DNA of 64,000 nucleotides from NCBI GenBank assembly GCA_913046335.1, contig CAJWSU010000002.1:183900-247899 (forward strand). The letters run 5' to 3'. Below the pieces are notes generated by a model. That model saw nothing but the letters and a program-made list of their open reading frames with translations. It made no database searches and was not told the origin of the DNA. Positions 17,769-27,613 of this stretch are shown here, piece by piece. Numbering within the stretch: position 1 is the stretch's first letter; every line of letters begins with the position of its first letter. Position numbers and translations under genes: made by a program. The stretch comes from TMED109 sp002684605 (GTDB taxonomy: Bacteria > Pseudomonadota > Alphaproteobacteria > TMED109).

Positions 17769-19166
17769 TTAATTATTAATGTTTATTATTCTTTTAAGTG
17801 TTTCTGTCTTCCCTAATACTTCCATTAGTTCATATAAACCAGGAGAGACTGATTTTCCTGTTGTTGCTGCTCTCAATGGCTGTGCAAGCTTGCCAAGGTT
17901 TAATTCATTCTTTTCACAATATAGTTTTATATCATCTTCTATGTTCTTTTCTTTCCATATTTCTAATTTACTTAAATGTATATGATAACTTTTTAATAAT
18001 TCAATTGCATCTTTATTTAATACTTTTTTAGATTTGTCATCTAATATTATAGGAGAGGATTCTATATAAAAACTGGACATTTCCGCGAGCTCATTTAAAG
18101 TTCTTGATCTTGCTTTTAAGCCATTCATTCCATTCTCAATTAATAATAAATGCTTATCTTCAATTACGACATCTTTATTTTTATATATATTTTTTATTTT
18201 TAAAGCTAATTCATTATTACTTTTTTGGTTTATATAAACCGCATTAAGGCTAGAAACTCTATCCAAGTCAAATTTAGCAGATGACCTTCCTATTGCTTCT
18301 AAATTGAATAATTTTATAGCTTCTTCTCTAGATATTATTTCTTTATCTCCATGAGACCAACCTAGCCTTAGTAAATAATTTAGCATAGCTTCTGGCAAAT
18401 AACCCATATCACTATATGCTTCTACTCCTAATGCCCCATGTCTTTTTGATAATTTACCACCATCCATTCCATGAATTAATGGTATATGAGCAAAAATAGG
18501 CAGCTTCCAATTCAAAGCTGAGTAGATATGCTTTTGTCTCAGTGTGTTTGTTAAATGATCATCTCCTCTTATAACATGTGTAACTTCCATATCGTAATCA
18601 TCTACCACAACTGATAACATATATGTAGGAGTACCATCAGATCTTATAATAATAAAATCATCTAATTCGCTGTTATTAATAACTATTTTTCCTTGAACAA
18701 TATCATTTATTTCTGTAGTGCCAGTTTGTGGGCATTTAATTCTAATAACTGGTTTTATATCTTTAGGAGCTTCAGATATGTCTTTATCTCTCCACTTTCC
18801 ATTATACTTAGGTACTCTTTTTTCTTTTTTAGCTAATTCTCGCATCTCAGAAAGCTCTTCAGGTGAACAATAGCATTTATAAGCATACCCAAGCTTTAAG
18901 AGCTCTTTTCCTATATCTTTATGTCTCTTTATTTGTTCTGATTGATAAACTATTTGATCATCCCAATTAAGTTCTAACCACTTTAAACCACTAATTATAG
19001 CTTCCTTTGCCTCATCTGTAGATCTTTTTATATCTGTATCTTCTATTCTTAATTTAAAAGAGCCATTATGGTGTTTTGCAAACAACCAATTAAATAAAGC
19101 TGTTCTTACTCCTCCTATATGAAGAAAACCCGTAGGTGAGGGGGCAAATCTTGTAACTACTTTCAT
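17769..19166 (-). CDS. gltX: Glutamyl-tRNA synthetase
   Basis: This class I synthetase charges tRNA-Glu. The HIGH-type motif is in APSPTGFLHIGGVRTALFNW, and the KMSKS-type motif is KLSKRHGA. It has 465 residues with the usual C-terminal anticodon-binding helical domain. Alphaproteobacteria often carry two GltX paralogues with different tRNA specificity, and which this is cannot be decided here. It is adjacent to gltA, as in related genomes; comEC, often found between gltX and lexA, is absent. Confidence 0.96.
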   Translation of the reverse strand: MKVVTRFAPSPTGFLHIGGVRTALFNWLFAKHHNGSFKLRIEDTDIKRSTDEAKEAIISGLKWLELNWDDQIVYQSEQIKRHKDIGKELLKLGYAYKCYCSPEELSEMRELAKKEKRVPKYNGKWRDKDISEAPKDIKPVIRIKCPQTGTTEINDIVQGKIVINNSELDDFIIIRSDGTPTYMLSVVVDDYDMEVTHVIRGDDHLTNTLRQKHIYSALNWKLPIFAHIPLIHGMDGGKLSKRHGALGVEAYSDMGYLPEAMLNYLLRLGWSHGDKEIISREEAIKLFNLEAIGRSSAKFDLDRVSSLNAVYINQKSNNELALKIKNIYKNKDVVIEDKHLLLIENGMNGLKARSRTLNELAEMSSFYIESSPIILDDKSKKVLNKDAIELLKSYHIHLSKLEIWKEKNIEDDIKLYCEKNELNLGKLAQPLRAATTGKSVSPGLYELMEVLGKTETLKRIININN

Positions 19167-19226
19167 ATCAATACTACCAAGTTAAATTATTATATTTTTA
19201 TTTTTATTAGATGAATTATATAAGAA

Positions 19227-19853
19227 TTAGTATTTTCTCATAATTCCAACTAGAATACCTTGTATTTCAACCCTAGAATATTCGTATGTTTGTGTCTGAT
19301 ATAGATCATTTGCGGGAATAAGTACAATATTTGAAGATGTTTTTTTAAATTTTTTTAGTGTTGCTTCACTTTTGTCTATTAATGCTACTACAATTTCTCC
19401 ATTATTTGCTATCTTGCATTTTTTTATTAAAGCTATATCTTTGTTGTTTATACCAAGGTCTATCATGGAGTCTCCTGATATTTCCAGTGCGTAATGCTCT
19501 CCCACTCCAATCATATTTAGAGGGGTAGTTATTGAAGAAGAGCTTGTTGAAATTGCTTCTATAGGAGTTCCAGCAGCAATTTTACCATAATGTGGTATCT
19601 CTATAACTCTATTTGTAATATCTTGAGATTTAGAAATAGATATATTTGTTTCTATTACTTCTATGGCTCTTGCTTTGTTTGCAAGTTTTCTAATGAATCC
19701 TCTTTCTTCTAAAGCTGAAATTATTCTATGAATACCAGATTTTGACTTTAAGTTTAATCTGTTTTTCATTTCTTCATAAGAGGGACATATACCACGTTTT
19801 TTATTTGTTAAAGTTATATAATCTAATAATTCTTTTTGCTTTTCAGTAAGCAT
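19227..19853 (-). CDS. lexA: SOS repressor LexA
   Basis: LexA represses DNA-damage genes and self-cleaves with RecA. The N-terminal winged helix (about residues 1-65) is followed by the S24-type peptidase domain. The cleavage bond Ala94-Gly95 (IAAGTPIEA), nucleophile Ser129 (SGDSMID) and general base Lys167 (ATLKKF) are all present. It has 208 residues. A promoter and SOS-box-like site lie just upstream (19877-19921), suggesting autoregulation. Confidence 0.95.
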   Translation of the reverse strand: MLTEKQKELLDYITLTNKKRGICPSYEEMKNRLNLKSKSGIHRIISALEERGFIRKLANKARAIEVIETNISISKSQDITNRVIEIPHYGKIAAGTPIEAISTSSSSITTPLNMIGVGEHYALEISGDSMIDLGINNKDIALIKKCKIANNGEIVVALIDKSEATLKKFKKTSSNIVLIPANDLYQTQTYEYSRVEIQGILVGIMRKY

Positions 19854-19876
19854 TTAATTTCCAATCAATATAATTA

Positions 19877-19921
19877 GAACAAAGCATAAACATTTATCAT
19901 TAATTTTATAAGCTGTGTCAA
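19877..19921 (-). promoter_or_regulatory. lexA promoter with alphaproteobacterial SOS box
   Basis: On the minus strand there is a perfect -35 TTGACA (19921-19916), 17 bases of spacer and a -10-like GATAAA (19898-19893). The predicted start of transcription lies inside GTTT-N7-GTTC (19891-19877). This matches the alphaproteobacterial LexA box GTTC-N7-GTTC with one mismatch. The overlap with the start site fits autorepression of lexA. It also means lexA need not depend on read-through from moeA. Confidence 0.65.
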
Positions 19922-19933
19922 GTTTATAAGAAA

Positions 19934-21145
19934 TTAAATGCTAGGGTGAATATCAGAAAAAACTAATATGGAAACTTTGCTGCCTTGTTTTAATGCCTTA
20001 TCAAAAGGTTTTCTAATTATTAATCCATTAGCATTACTTAAGTAAGATGTCATAGAGCTATCTTGCCCTATAAGTGCTTCTACTTTGTATATATTATTTT
20101 CTAATAATATTTTAGCTCTTAAATATTCTTCCCTTTCATCATTAGCAATTAAAGGTTTTATGAGCTGACCTGTTCTAATGTAATGATTATTTTTAATACA
20201 TAAGTATTTATTGATTAAGGGTCTTAAAAAAATTAAAGCGCTAACAAATGTAGAAACTGGATTACCTGGAAAGCCTAATATTAATGTTTTATTCAATTTA
20301 CCAAATATAAGAGGTTTTCCTGGTCTCATTGCAACTTTCCAAAATATTAGCTGCATACCTAATTTTTTTAAGACATCTTTAACTAAGTCATGTTTTCCTA
20401 CTGACGCTCCACCAGTTGTAATTAATATATCGAATTTTTTTATATTAATGAGTTTATTTTCAAGGGACTTTAAAGTATCTTTTGCTATTCCAAGGTCGTG
20501 AGCTTTACCTCCAAATAAATTTATCAAAGATATAAGCAAAGGAGTATTAGAGGATATAATACGATTATTTATATTTTTATTAGGGTTTATAAGCTCGTTG
20601 CCTGTTGCAAGTATTGCTACATTTGGTTTTTTATAAACATCAATCTTAATATGATTAGCAGATACTATTAACCCTAGAACCCTACTCGTAATCAGACTAT
20701 TTTTTTTTATAATCAAAGACCCGTTTTTAAAGTTGCTGCCTTTTTTTCTAATATACTGTCCTTTTATATAATTTTGAGAAGTGCTAATTATGTGACTATT
20801 TTTAATTTTTACTCGTTCTTGTAATAGTATTAAATTTGCGCCATGAGGAACCTCAGCTCCTGTATATATTTCTACACATTCATTTTTTTTTAATTTTTTT
20901 AAGTAAGGACTACCAGCAGCAGATTCTCCTATTATTTTAATAGTTTTTTTATTTATATTGTTAATATCAGAAATATTTAAGGCAAAGCCATCCATAGAAG
21001 AAACATTTTTAGGAGGACTATTAATATTTGCATATATATTATTAGAATTGACTCTAGATAAACTGTTTTTTACTGATATAGTCTCTTTTTTTAAAGAGCT
21101 AGCTTTTGAAGTAATAATTTTAATAGCCTCTTCAACCTTAATCAT
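19934..21145 (-). CDS. moeA: Molybdopterin molybdenumtransferase
   Basis: MoeA inserts molybdate into adenylated molybdopterin in the last step of molybdenum cofactor synthesis. Motifs include SSMDGFALN, TGAEVPHGAN, ATGNEL, TTGGASVGKHD and GFPGNPVSTFVSALIF. It has 403 residues with MoeA domains I-IV. It overlaps moaC by eight bases. No molybdoenzyme is encoded in this window. Confidence 0.94.
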   Translation of the reverse strand: MIKVEEAIKIITSKASSLKKETISVKNSLSRVNSNNIYANINSPPKNVSSMDGFALNISDINNINKKTIKIIGESAAGSPYLKKLKKNECVEIYTGAEVPHGANLILLQERVKIKNSHIISTSQNYIKGQYIRKKGSNFKNGSLIIKKNSLITSRVLGLIVSANHIKIDVYKKPNVAILATGNELINPNKNINNRIISSNTPLLISLINLFGGKAHDLGIAKDTLKSLENKLINIKKFDILITTGGASVGKHDLVKDVLKKLGMQLIFWKVAMRPGKPLIFGKLNKTLILGFPGNPVSTFVSALIFLRPLINKYLCIKNNHYIRTGQLIKPLIANDEREEYLRAKILLENNIYKVEALIGQDSSMTSYLSNANGLIIRKPFDKALKQGSKVSILVFSDIHPSI

Positions 21146-21626
21146 TTCGTTTAAAGGTCCCAGATTTGCCGCCTGATTTATAGGTAAGTTGAGTTTTAGT
21201 AATTGTCATTTCTCTATCTACTGCTTTGCACATATCGTATATAGTTAAGGCTGCTATTGACGCTGCTGTGAGAGCTTCCATCTCTAGGCCTGTTTTACCA
21301 TTTAATTTACAATTACAGATTATATTAACCGAATTCATACTATCATCGATCTCAAAATTTATTGATACTGAGGAAAGAGATACTGGGTGACATAAAGGAA
21401 TTAATTCAGAGGTTTTTTTTGCAGCCATAATTCCTGCAATTCTTGCAATTCCTAATACATCTCCTTTTTTTGCACTGCCATTTTTAATCATATTTAACGT
21501 TTCTTTATTCATACTGATACTTGATATGGCAGAGGCCAATCTTTCTGTTACATTTTTTTCTGATATATCAACCATGATAGCTTTTCCATCGTTATCAAAA
21601 TGAGTAAACTTATTATCTTTTTTCAT
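21138..21626 (-). CDS. moaC: Cyclic pyranopterin monophosphate synthase
   Basis: With MoaA, MoaC converts GTP to cyclic pyranopterin monophosphate, the first molybdenum cofactor intermediate. The family motif KGDVLGIARIAGIMAAKKT is followed by LIPLCHPVSLSS, and KTGLEMEALTAASIAALTIY lies nearer the end. It has 162 residues. The trpC-moaC-moeA order is conserved in alphaproteobacteria, although the pathways are unrelated. Confidence 0.95.
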   Translation of the reverse strand: MKKDNKFTHFDNDGKAIMVDISEKNVTERLASAISSISMNKETLNMIKNGSAKKGDVLGIARIAGIMAAKKTSELIPLCHPVSLSSVSINFEIDDSMNSVNIICNCKLNGKTGLEMEALTAASIAALTIYDMCKAVDREMTITKTQLTYKSGGKSGTFKRND

Positions 21627-21636
21627 GCTATTCTCA

Positions 21637-22425
21637 CTATCTTTTTATTAATTCTTTAGTAGCTAATTCAATATTATCACTTTTAATTAATGATTCACCA
21701 ACTAAAAACCTCATAATACCAATTTTCTCCATATCTTTTAGGTCAATATTATTATTTAATCCACTTTCGCATATTATATCACAACTATCAGGGATTAATT
21801 TAGAGAGCTTTATAGTATTATTTAGGTCTATCTCTAAAGTCTTTAAATTTCTATTATTTATACCTATCAAACTCGCTTTTAAGCTTATTGCTCTGTGAAC
21901 TTCTTCTTCATTGTGAGTTTCTACAAGAACATCCATTCCTAAACTATTTGAAACATCAATTAATTCTTTTGCTAGAGTATTATTAACAGCTGCTAATATA
22001 ATTAATATACAATCAGCTCCAATACTTCTGCTTTCATATACTTGCCATGGGTCTAATATAAAATCTTTTCTTAATATAGGCAGTTTTGTATATTTTTTTA
22101 CATCTATTAAATAATTTATGCTGCCTTTAAACCATTTTTCCTCAGTTAATATGCTAAGGCATGCTGCTCCTCCTTTAAAGTAATCCTCAGCTATTTTTAC
22201 ATGGTTAAAATCACTTTTAATTAATCCTTTTGATGGGCTAGCTTTTTTTATTTCTGCAATTAATCCATAATTATTATCTTTAAGTTTATTATTTAACGCT
22301 TTTCTGAACCCTCTAGGCAATTCTTGCATTCTTATTGTTTCTAATAATTGTGTTTTAGAAATTTTCTTCTTTAGATTATTTACTTCTAAGATTTTATTAT
22401 CACATATTTGTTTTAAAACTGACAT
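21637..22425 (-). CDS. trpC: Indole-3-glycerol phosphate synthase
   Basis: TrpC closes the indole ring from CdRP. It is a TIM barrel of 262 residues with IAEIKKASPSKGLIKSDF near the N-terminus, PILRKDFILDPWQVYE, and GINNRNLKTLEIDL. It begins directly next to the trpD stop with no gap. The trpEGDC run supplies anthranilate through indole glycerol phosphate; trpF, trpB and trpA must lie elsewhere. Confidence 0.96.
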   Translation of the reverse strand: MSVLKQICDNKILEVNNLKKKISKTQLLETIRMQELPRGFRKALNNKLKDNNYGLIAEIKKASPSKGLIKSDFNHVKIAEDYFKGGAACLSILTEEKWFKGSINYLIDVKKYTKLPILRKDFILDPWQVYESRSIGADCILIILAAVNNTLAKELIDVSNSLGMDVLVETHNEEEVHRAISLKASLIGINNRNLKTLEIDLNNTIKLSKLIPDSCDIICESGLNNNIDLKDMEKIGIMRFLVGESLIKSDNIELATKELIKR

Positions 22426-23442
22426 TTATTGATTACTTACTTTTATTAATTTATTTAATGTATTTAATGCTTTACCCTCATCTAAAAGTGTTTGCGCTAA
22501 TTCTATTCCATCTCCATAATTATTAACGCTATCTGCCACACAAAACGCTGCCGCTGTATTTAAAACCACTATATCTCGATATGAACTTTTTTCTCCCTCA
22601 AATAAATGAAGCATTTTTTTTGCGTTATATGCAGGTTCTCCTCCCATCAAGGATTCAGGGCTGCATAGAGTAAAATTATATTTTTTAGGATTAATTTCAA
22701 ATTCTTTTATTTTATTATTAGATAATTCTGCAATTTGTGAATTACCAGTTAATGTTATTTCATCCATACCATCAGAACCATTAACCACCCATGATTTTAT
22801 AGAATCTTGTGCCTGCAAGGTTTTGGCAAGAACTTTTAAATATTTGTTTGAAAATACTCCTAATAATTGTCTTTTAGCCCTAACTGGATTTAATAATGGG
22901 CCTAATAAGTTAAATATTGTTCTGAAAGTAAGTTCTTTTCTCACTTTGGCTACATTTTTAAAAGCTTTATTATAATTTGGAGCAAATAAAAAACACATAT
23001 TAGCCTCTTTTAAACACTTATTTAGGAGACCTCCTTCTATGTTTATATTGACTCCAAGCTCTTTTAATACATCTGATGCTCCTGATTTTGAAGAAACAGC
23101 TGTATTACCATGCTTTGCAACAAATAGGCCATTAGAAGCAACAAGAAATGCAACCGCAGTAGATATATTAAATGTTTTTAATCCATCTCCACCTGTTCCT
23201 ACAATATCTATAGTTTCTATATCTAATTTTAATGGATTTATAATATAAGGCTTTAAAGAATTTACTGCTCCTATCAACTCTTCAGAAGAAGATCCTTTTA
23301 CAGATAAAGTTGCTAAAAAAGCAGCCATTTCCACTTCTGAGGCATCTCCAGATGTTAAGTAATTAAAAACATTTTCAGACTCATTTCGAGACAAGTCAAT
23401 GTTATCCATTAATTTAGGCATTATCCTATTAATAGGATTCAT
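22426..23442 (-). CDS. trpD: Anthranilate phosphoribosyltransferase
   Basis: TrpD transfers phosphoribose from PRPP to anthranilate. The PRPP-binding motif DIVGTGGDGLKTFNIST is clear, followed by KHGNTAVSSKSGASDVLKEL. It has 338 residues, a normal length. It overlaps trpG by four bases (ATGA type) and abuts trpC, so it is translationally coupled in the operon. Confidence 0.96.
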   Translation of the reverse strand: MNPINRIMPKLMDNIDLSRNESENVFNYLTSGDASEVEMAAFLATLSVKGSSSEELIGAVNSLKPYIINPLKLDIETIDIVGTGGDGLKTFNISTAVAFLVASNGLFVAKHGNTAVSSKSGASDVLKELGVNINIEGGLLNKCLKEANMCFLFAPNYNKAFKNVAKVRKELTFRTIFNLLGPLLNPVRAKRQLLGVFSNKYLKVLAKTLQAQDSIKSWVVNGSDGMDEITLTGNSQIAELSNNKIKEFEINPKKYNFTLCSPESLMGGEPAYNAKKMLHLFEGEKSSYRDIVVLNTAAAFCVADSVNNYGDGIELAQTLLDEGKALNTLNKLIKVSNQ

Positions 23443-24014
23443 TTTTTTTCACATATTTTTATAAAGTTATTAATTAATTTAAAGCCATACTCAGTATCAT
23501 GACTTTCAGGATGAAACTGTAGGCCGTATGCTTTAGCGTTTACATCTGTAATGGCCATTATATATCCATCTTTGGAAGTTGCATTGATTACTAAGTTTTT
23601 AGGTAAAGAAGATTTTTCAACAATTAATGAATGATATCTTGTAGCTTGAAAGTTTTGAGGTATGTTATTGAAAATTAAGCTATTATCATGATTAATGATA
23701 CTTAATTTACCATGCATTATATTTTTAGCTCTAATTATTTTCCCGCCGTAAGCCTGTGCTATAGCTTGATGGCCTAGGCATATACCTAGAATTGGTATTT
23801 TTTTTGAGGCTAATCTAATTAATTCTAGACTAATGCCAGCCTCATTAGGAGTTTTTGGGCCAGGAGAAATAATAATTCCTTTTGGTTTTTTTTTAATTAT
23901 GTCTTTTGCACAAATAGCATTATTTCTATAAACTTCTACACTGGTATTATTCTTATCTAAGTAATGTCTTATTATATGAGTAAAGCTGTCATAGTTATCA
24001 ATTAATATATACAT
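23439..24014 (-). CDS. trpG: Anthranilate synthase component II (glutamine amidotransferase)
   Basis: This subunit delivers ammonia from glutamine to TrpE. It is a class I amidotransferase with nucleophile Cys79 in ILGICLGHQAIAQAYGG and the His-Glu pair in LQFHPESHDTEYG. It has 191 residues. A separate trpG adjacent to trpE favours tryptophan synthesis. Paralogous use as PabA in folate synthesis is possible but not shown. Confidence 0.95.
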   Translation of the reverse strand: MYILIDNYDSFTHIIRHYLDKNNTSVEVYRNNAICAKDIIKKKPKGIIISPGPKTPNEAGISLELIRLASKKIPILGICLGHQAIAQAYGGKIIRAKNIMHGKLSIINHDNSLIFNNIPQNFQATRYHSLIVEKSSLPKNLVINATSKDGYIMAITDVNAKAYGLQFHPESHDTEYGFKLINNFIKICEKK

Positions 24015-24033
24015 TTATTCTATTCTCAAAATA

Positions 24034-25545
24034 TTAGTCATTTGCAAATCTCAGAGCTTCATTCGCTGCTTTAAATAATGCTTTGGCTTTATTAACAGTT
24101 TCTTGGTATTCATCTTCAGGATTAGAGTCTGCTACAATACCTCCTCCGGCTTGTACATACATTTTATTATCTTTAACAATAGCGGTTCTTAATGTTATGC
24201 ATGTATCCATTGCTCCATCTGATGAAAAGTATCCAACGCATCCTCCATAAACTTCTCTTTTATCGTTTTCTAGTTCATCTATTATTTCCATTGCTCTTAT
24301 CTTTGGAGCACCACTGACTGTTCCAGCAGGAAAACCAGAGAGTAACGCTTCTAAATAATCTACATTATCAAGCTTCTTTCCTTCTACATTGGAAACTATA
24401 TGCATTACATGACTATAGCGTTCAATAATCATTTTTTCAGTAACATTTAAACTTCCTGAAGTTGATACTTTTGCTACATCATTCCTAGCTAAATCTAAAA
24501 GCATTCTATGTTCTGAAATTTCCTTTTGATCATTTAAAAGATCATTTGCTAATGCATTATCATCTTTTGTAGTTTTCCCTCTAGGCCTTGTTCCTGCTAT
24601 GGGTCTAATAGTTACTTTGTTATCTCTTACCCTAACTAATATTTCAGGACTTGATCCTATTACAGAAAAGTCATTAAAATTTAAATAATATAAAAATGGA
24701 GAAGGGTTTAACCTTCTAAGAGATCTGTATAGATTAAATGGAGGTAAGTTGAAAGGCATTTGAAACCTTTGCGAAGGAACTACTTGAAATATATCACCTG
24801 CAACAATATACTCTTTCGCTTTTTGTATTATTTTTAGATATTGGCTTTTTGTAAAATTAGAGATTATATCATTATTTTTATTATTATTTTTTTCTTTATT
24901 AAAATGTTTGTTATCAATAGGTCTCTTTAATAAATTAATAATATTATCAATATATTTACATGAATTCTGATAAAGTTCTTTACTACTTTGGTTATTTTTT
25001 TTATTCACATAAACCGGAGTAATTATAGTCATTTTATCTTCAACTGCATCAAATATAATCATAATCTTAGGCCTTATAAAAATGCCGTCTGGTAATTTTA
25101 GGCTACTTGGATTATTTGAGGGTATATCTTCTACTAATTTTATATTATCAAAACCCAAATATCCAACTAATCCAGAAGACATCGGAGGTAAATTTTTTGG
25201 AATTTTAATTTTAGATATTTTCATTAAATGCCTTAATGAGGCAAATGTTTCCTTATCATCAGGAATAAAATTATTTATAGATATCTCAGGATTATAATTA
25301 ATTTCTGCTTTATTTTTATATGATCTCCATATTAAATCAGGGTTTAAACCTAAGATAGAATATCTTCCTTTCGTATTTCCACCTTCGACAGATTCTAGAA
25401 GAAAAGAATATGGTGTATTCTCTCCAAGCCTTATCATTGCTGAAACAGGAGTATCAAGGTCTGCAACAAGTGTTGTCCAAATTACGTGGGATTTTTCTTT
25501 ATCTAGTATCTTTTTAAAAATCTTATAATCTGGTTGATACATCAT
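24034..25545 (-). CDS. trpE: Anthranilate synthase component I
   Basis: TrpE makes anthranilate from chorismate. The N-terminal feedback-site motif LLESVEGG is present (SFLLESVEGGNTKGRYSILG). The chorismate-binding domain shows RPIAGTRPRG, EHRMLLDLARND and LLSGFPAGTVSGAPKIRAM. It has 503 residues. It starts five bases after ppiD, leaving no room for a leader-peptide attenuator, so control probably lies upstream of ppiD or at the enzyme level. Confidence 0.96.
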   Translation of the reverse strand: MMYQPDYKIFKKILDKEKSHVIWTTLVADLDTPVSAMIRLGENTPYSFLLESVEGGNTKGRYSILGLNPDLIWRSYKNKAEINYNPEISINNFIPDDKETFASLRHLMKISKIKIPKNLPPMSSGLVGYLGFDNIKLVEDIPSNNPSSLKLPDGIFIRPKIMIIFDAVEDKMTIITPVYVNKKNNQSSKELYQNSCKYIDNIINLLKRPIDNKHFNKEKNNNKNNDIISNFTKSQYLKIIQKAKEYIVAGDIFQVVPSQRFQMPFNLPPFNLYRSLRRLNPSPFLYYLNFNDFSVIGSSPEILVRVRDNKVTIRPIAGTRPRGKTTKDDNALANDLLNDQKEISEHRMLLDLARNDVAKVSTSGSLNVTEKMIIERYSHVMHIVSNVEGKKLDNVDYLEALLSGFPAGTVSGAPKIRAMEIIDELENDKREVYGGCVGYFSSDGAMDTCITLRTAIVKDNKMYVQAGGGIVADSNPEDEYQETVNKAKALFKAANEALRFAND

Positions 25546-25550
25546 ATTTC

Positions 25551-27464
25551 TTAACTATTGTTTTGGAATAAACTATCTAATAATTTCTCATTAACATTAA
25601 TTTTTTGTTCTTTTGTAATATTATTGATAAATAGGTCTTGAATATCTTTAGCTATACTTTGAGAAACGCTTAAATTAATTTTTAATAAATCTTCATTATT
25701 AATTTCATTAACAGGACTTACGTCTTCTACTTTAGCAATTATGTATGTATTATTATACTTAATTGCATTTGTAATTTGACCTTTCTTAATATCAAAGATA
25801 GCACTCAGTGCTTCTTCATTAAGAATACCTTCTGAACCTGATCCATCTTTTTTTACATTATTAGCTTCTAATACTATTAAATTGTATTCATTAGTTAATG
25901 TTTCTATGTCTTGGTTGTTGTTAATTTTTATAATTATTTCTTCGGCGGTATTTAGTGCTAAATTTTGACTTTCTATTTTTTGAATATCTTTTATTATAAT
26001 ATCTTTAGCTTCATTAAAAGACATTGTTCTTTGAGGTATTACTTCCTCTACTTGTATGGCATATATTGTGTTGCCAATAGTACTAATTAATTCTGAAGGC
26101 TCATTTATATTGGCATCAAATACTGTTTGCATTAATCCTGGGTATGGAGGTAAGTCATTAATTATTTCTCCATCTTCTCCCATACCATTCATATCTACAT
26201 TATTAAAATTTAATATTTTTGCATCAATTGTCATTGCAGCATCTTGAATATTATTGCCTGCCGCTACTTCATCATAAAAAGTGTTTCCTAGGTCATACAT
26301 TTTTTCTAAAGCTATATTAACTTTTAATTCTTTCTCAATTTTTTCTTTTACTTCTTCAAATGTTTTAGTTACTTCAGGTATAACTTTGCTTACTATAAAT
26401 AATCTCCAACCAAAAGGAGTTTTTTCTGGTCCTACGATCTTATTTATCTCAGCTTTAAAAATACTTAAAGACACTTCATTCGGCAAATCTTTAAACTCTA
26501 TTAAACCTAGTTTTGATTCTTCTGGGTCTTTATTTGTATTATTTTCTATTACATTCATAAACTTTTCTGAGAGGTTGGATTCTTCAATATTATTATTCAT
26601 TTTTTTAAATATTTCGCTTGCTTCATTTTCATCTTGAAAGTTCACTAAAAAAACTTCTCTTTTTTCTGCAGTATTATATTTATTAGGATAATTATTATAT
26701 TCTGTTTTTAAATCAGCAGCATCAATATTTATAGTATTTAAAAGATCATCAGGTTTTAATGAAATAAAAGAAAAACTTCTTAATTCTGGTTTTGAATATA
26801 ATTCTTTATCTCTAATAAGCTTATCTTGAATTGCTGTATCTGATGGAGTAATAGATGCCTTATATGTAGATACTGGAATATTAATAACTTTTACAGTTCT
26901 GCTTTCATTCCTTATGCTGTAATAAATTTGTTTAACGATGGGTGATAAGTCATTAGAATAAGAAAAAGGTGATCTAATTTGATCTCTTAAAATAGACTTT
27001 TTTATTTCGTTAAAATATTTTTCTTCATCCATTCCTAATTGCCTTAATACATATTGAAATTGCTGTTTACTGAATGCACCAAACTGATCTTTAAACATGT
27101 TAGATGAAAGAATTAATTTTTTTAAGTGTTCATCAGGTACAGTAATATTTGCTTTATCAACTTCTATATCTATAACTTTTTCATTAATTAATTGTGCTAG
27201 TGTTTGTCTTGGTAAGCCTAAAGATAGAGCAACCTCTTCTGTTATTTGTCCATTTGTGTTTTTGTTTAGCTCAGAAATAATCCTTTGATATGTTTCTATA
27301 AATTCATTTGCAGTAACGCCTAATTCTCCTACTTTTGCTACTTCAGGATTATTTCTTGATGAAAAAATATCACCTACACCCCACAATGCAAAACTTGCAG
27401 CTAGCAATAGGAGGAATAATTTTAAAAAAATTGACTTAATTTTACTTTTTAAAGTGTTTAGCAT
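25551..27464 (-). CDS. ppiD: PpiD/SurA-type peptidylprolyl isomerase, membrane-anchored
   Basis: This periplasmic folding helper is anchored by one N-terminal transmembrane helix (FLKLFLLLLAASFALWGVGD). A SurA_N-like chaperone region (about residues 35-160) and parvulin-type PPIase modules follow (about residues 230-370, with a degenerate copy later). It has 637 residues from ATG 27464, which has a GGA eight bases upstream; ATGs at 27479 and 27476 are alternatives. PpiD-like genes lie before trpE in many alphaproteobacteria. Whether the isomerase is active cannot be judged. Confidence 0.9.
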   Translation of the reverse strand: MLNTLKSKIKSIFLKLFLLLLAASFALWGVGDIFSSRNNPEVAKVGELGVTANEFIETYQRIISELNKNTNGQITEEVALSLGLPRQTLAQLINEKVIDIEVDKANITVPDEHLKKLILSSNMFKDQFGAFSKQQFQYVLRQLGMDEEKYFNEIKKSILRDQIRSPFSYSNDLSPIVKQIYYSIRNESRTVKVINIPVSTYKASITPSDTAIQDKLIRDKELYSKPELRSFSFISLKPDDLLNTINIDAADLKTEYNNYPNKYNTAEKREVFLVNFQDENEASEIFKKMNNNIEESNLSEKFMNVIENNTNKDPEESKLGLIEFKDLPNEVSLSIFKAEINKIVGPEKTPFGWRLFIVSKVIPEVTKTFEEVKEKIEKELKVNIALEKMYDLGNTFYDEVAAGNNIQDAAMTIDAKILNFNNVDMNGMGEDGEIINDLPPYPGLMQTVFDANINEPSELISTIGNTIYAIQVEEVIPQRTMSFNEAKDIIIKDIQKIESQNLALNTAEEIIIKINNNQDIETLTNEYNLIVLEANNVKKDGSGSEGILNEEALSAIFDIKKGQITNAIKYNNTYIIAKVEDVSPVNEINNEDLLKINLSVSQSIAKDIQDLFINNITKEQKINVNEKLLDSLFQNNS

Positions 27465-27613
27465 TATATTTTCCATCATTAAATTATATTATAATATATT
27501 ATTATTGTTATTTTCTTTATAAATAGCATATATAAAAATATATTTAATCTTTTGTTGTATCTTTATTTATAAGTTAAAACAAATTATTATTTTTGATTTT
27601 AGTGGGGTTTATT

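Noticed and set aside
25546..25550. Tryptophan leader/attenuator before trpE
   Set aside because: Only five bases separate ppiD and trpE, leaving no space for a leader peptide or attenuator.
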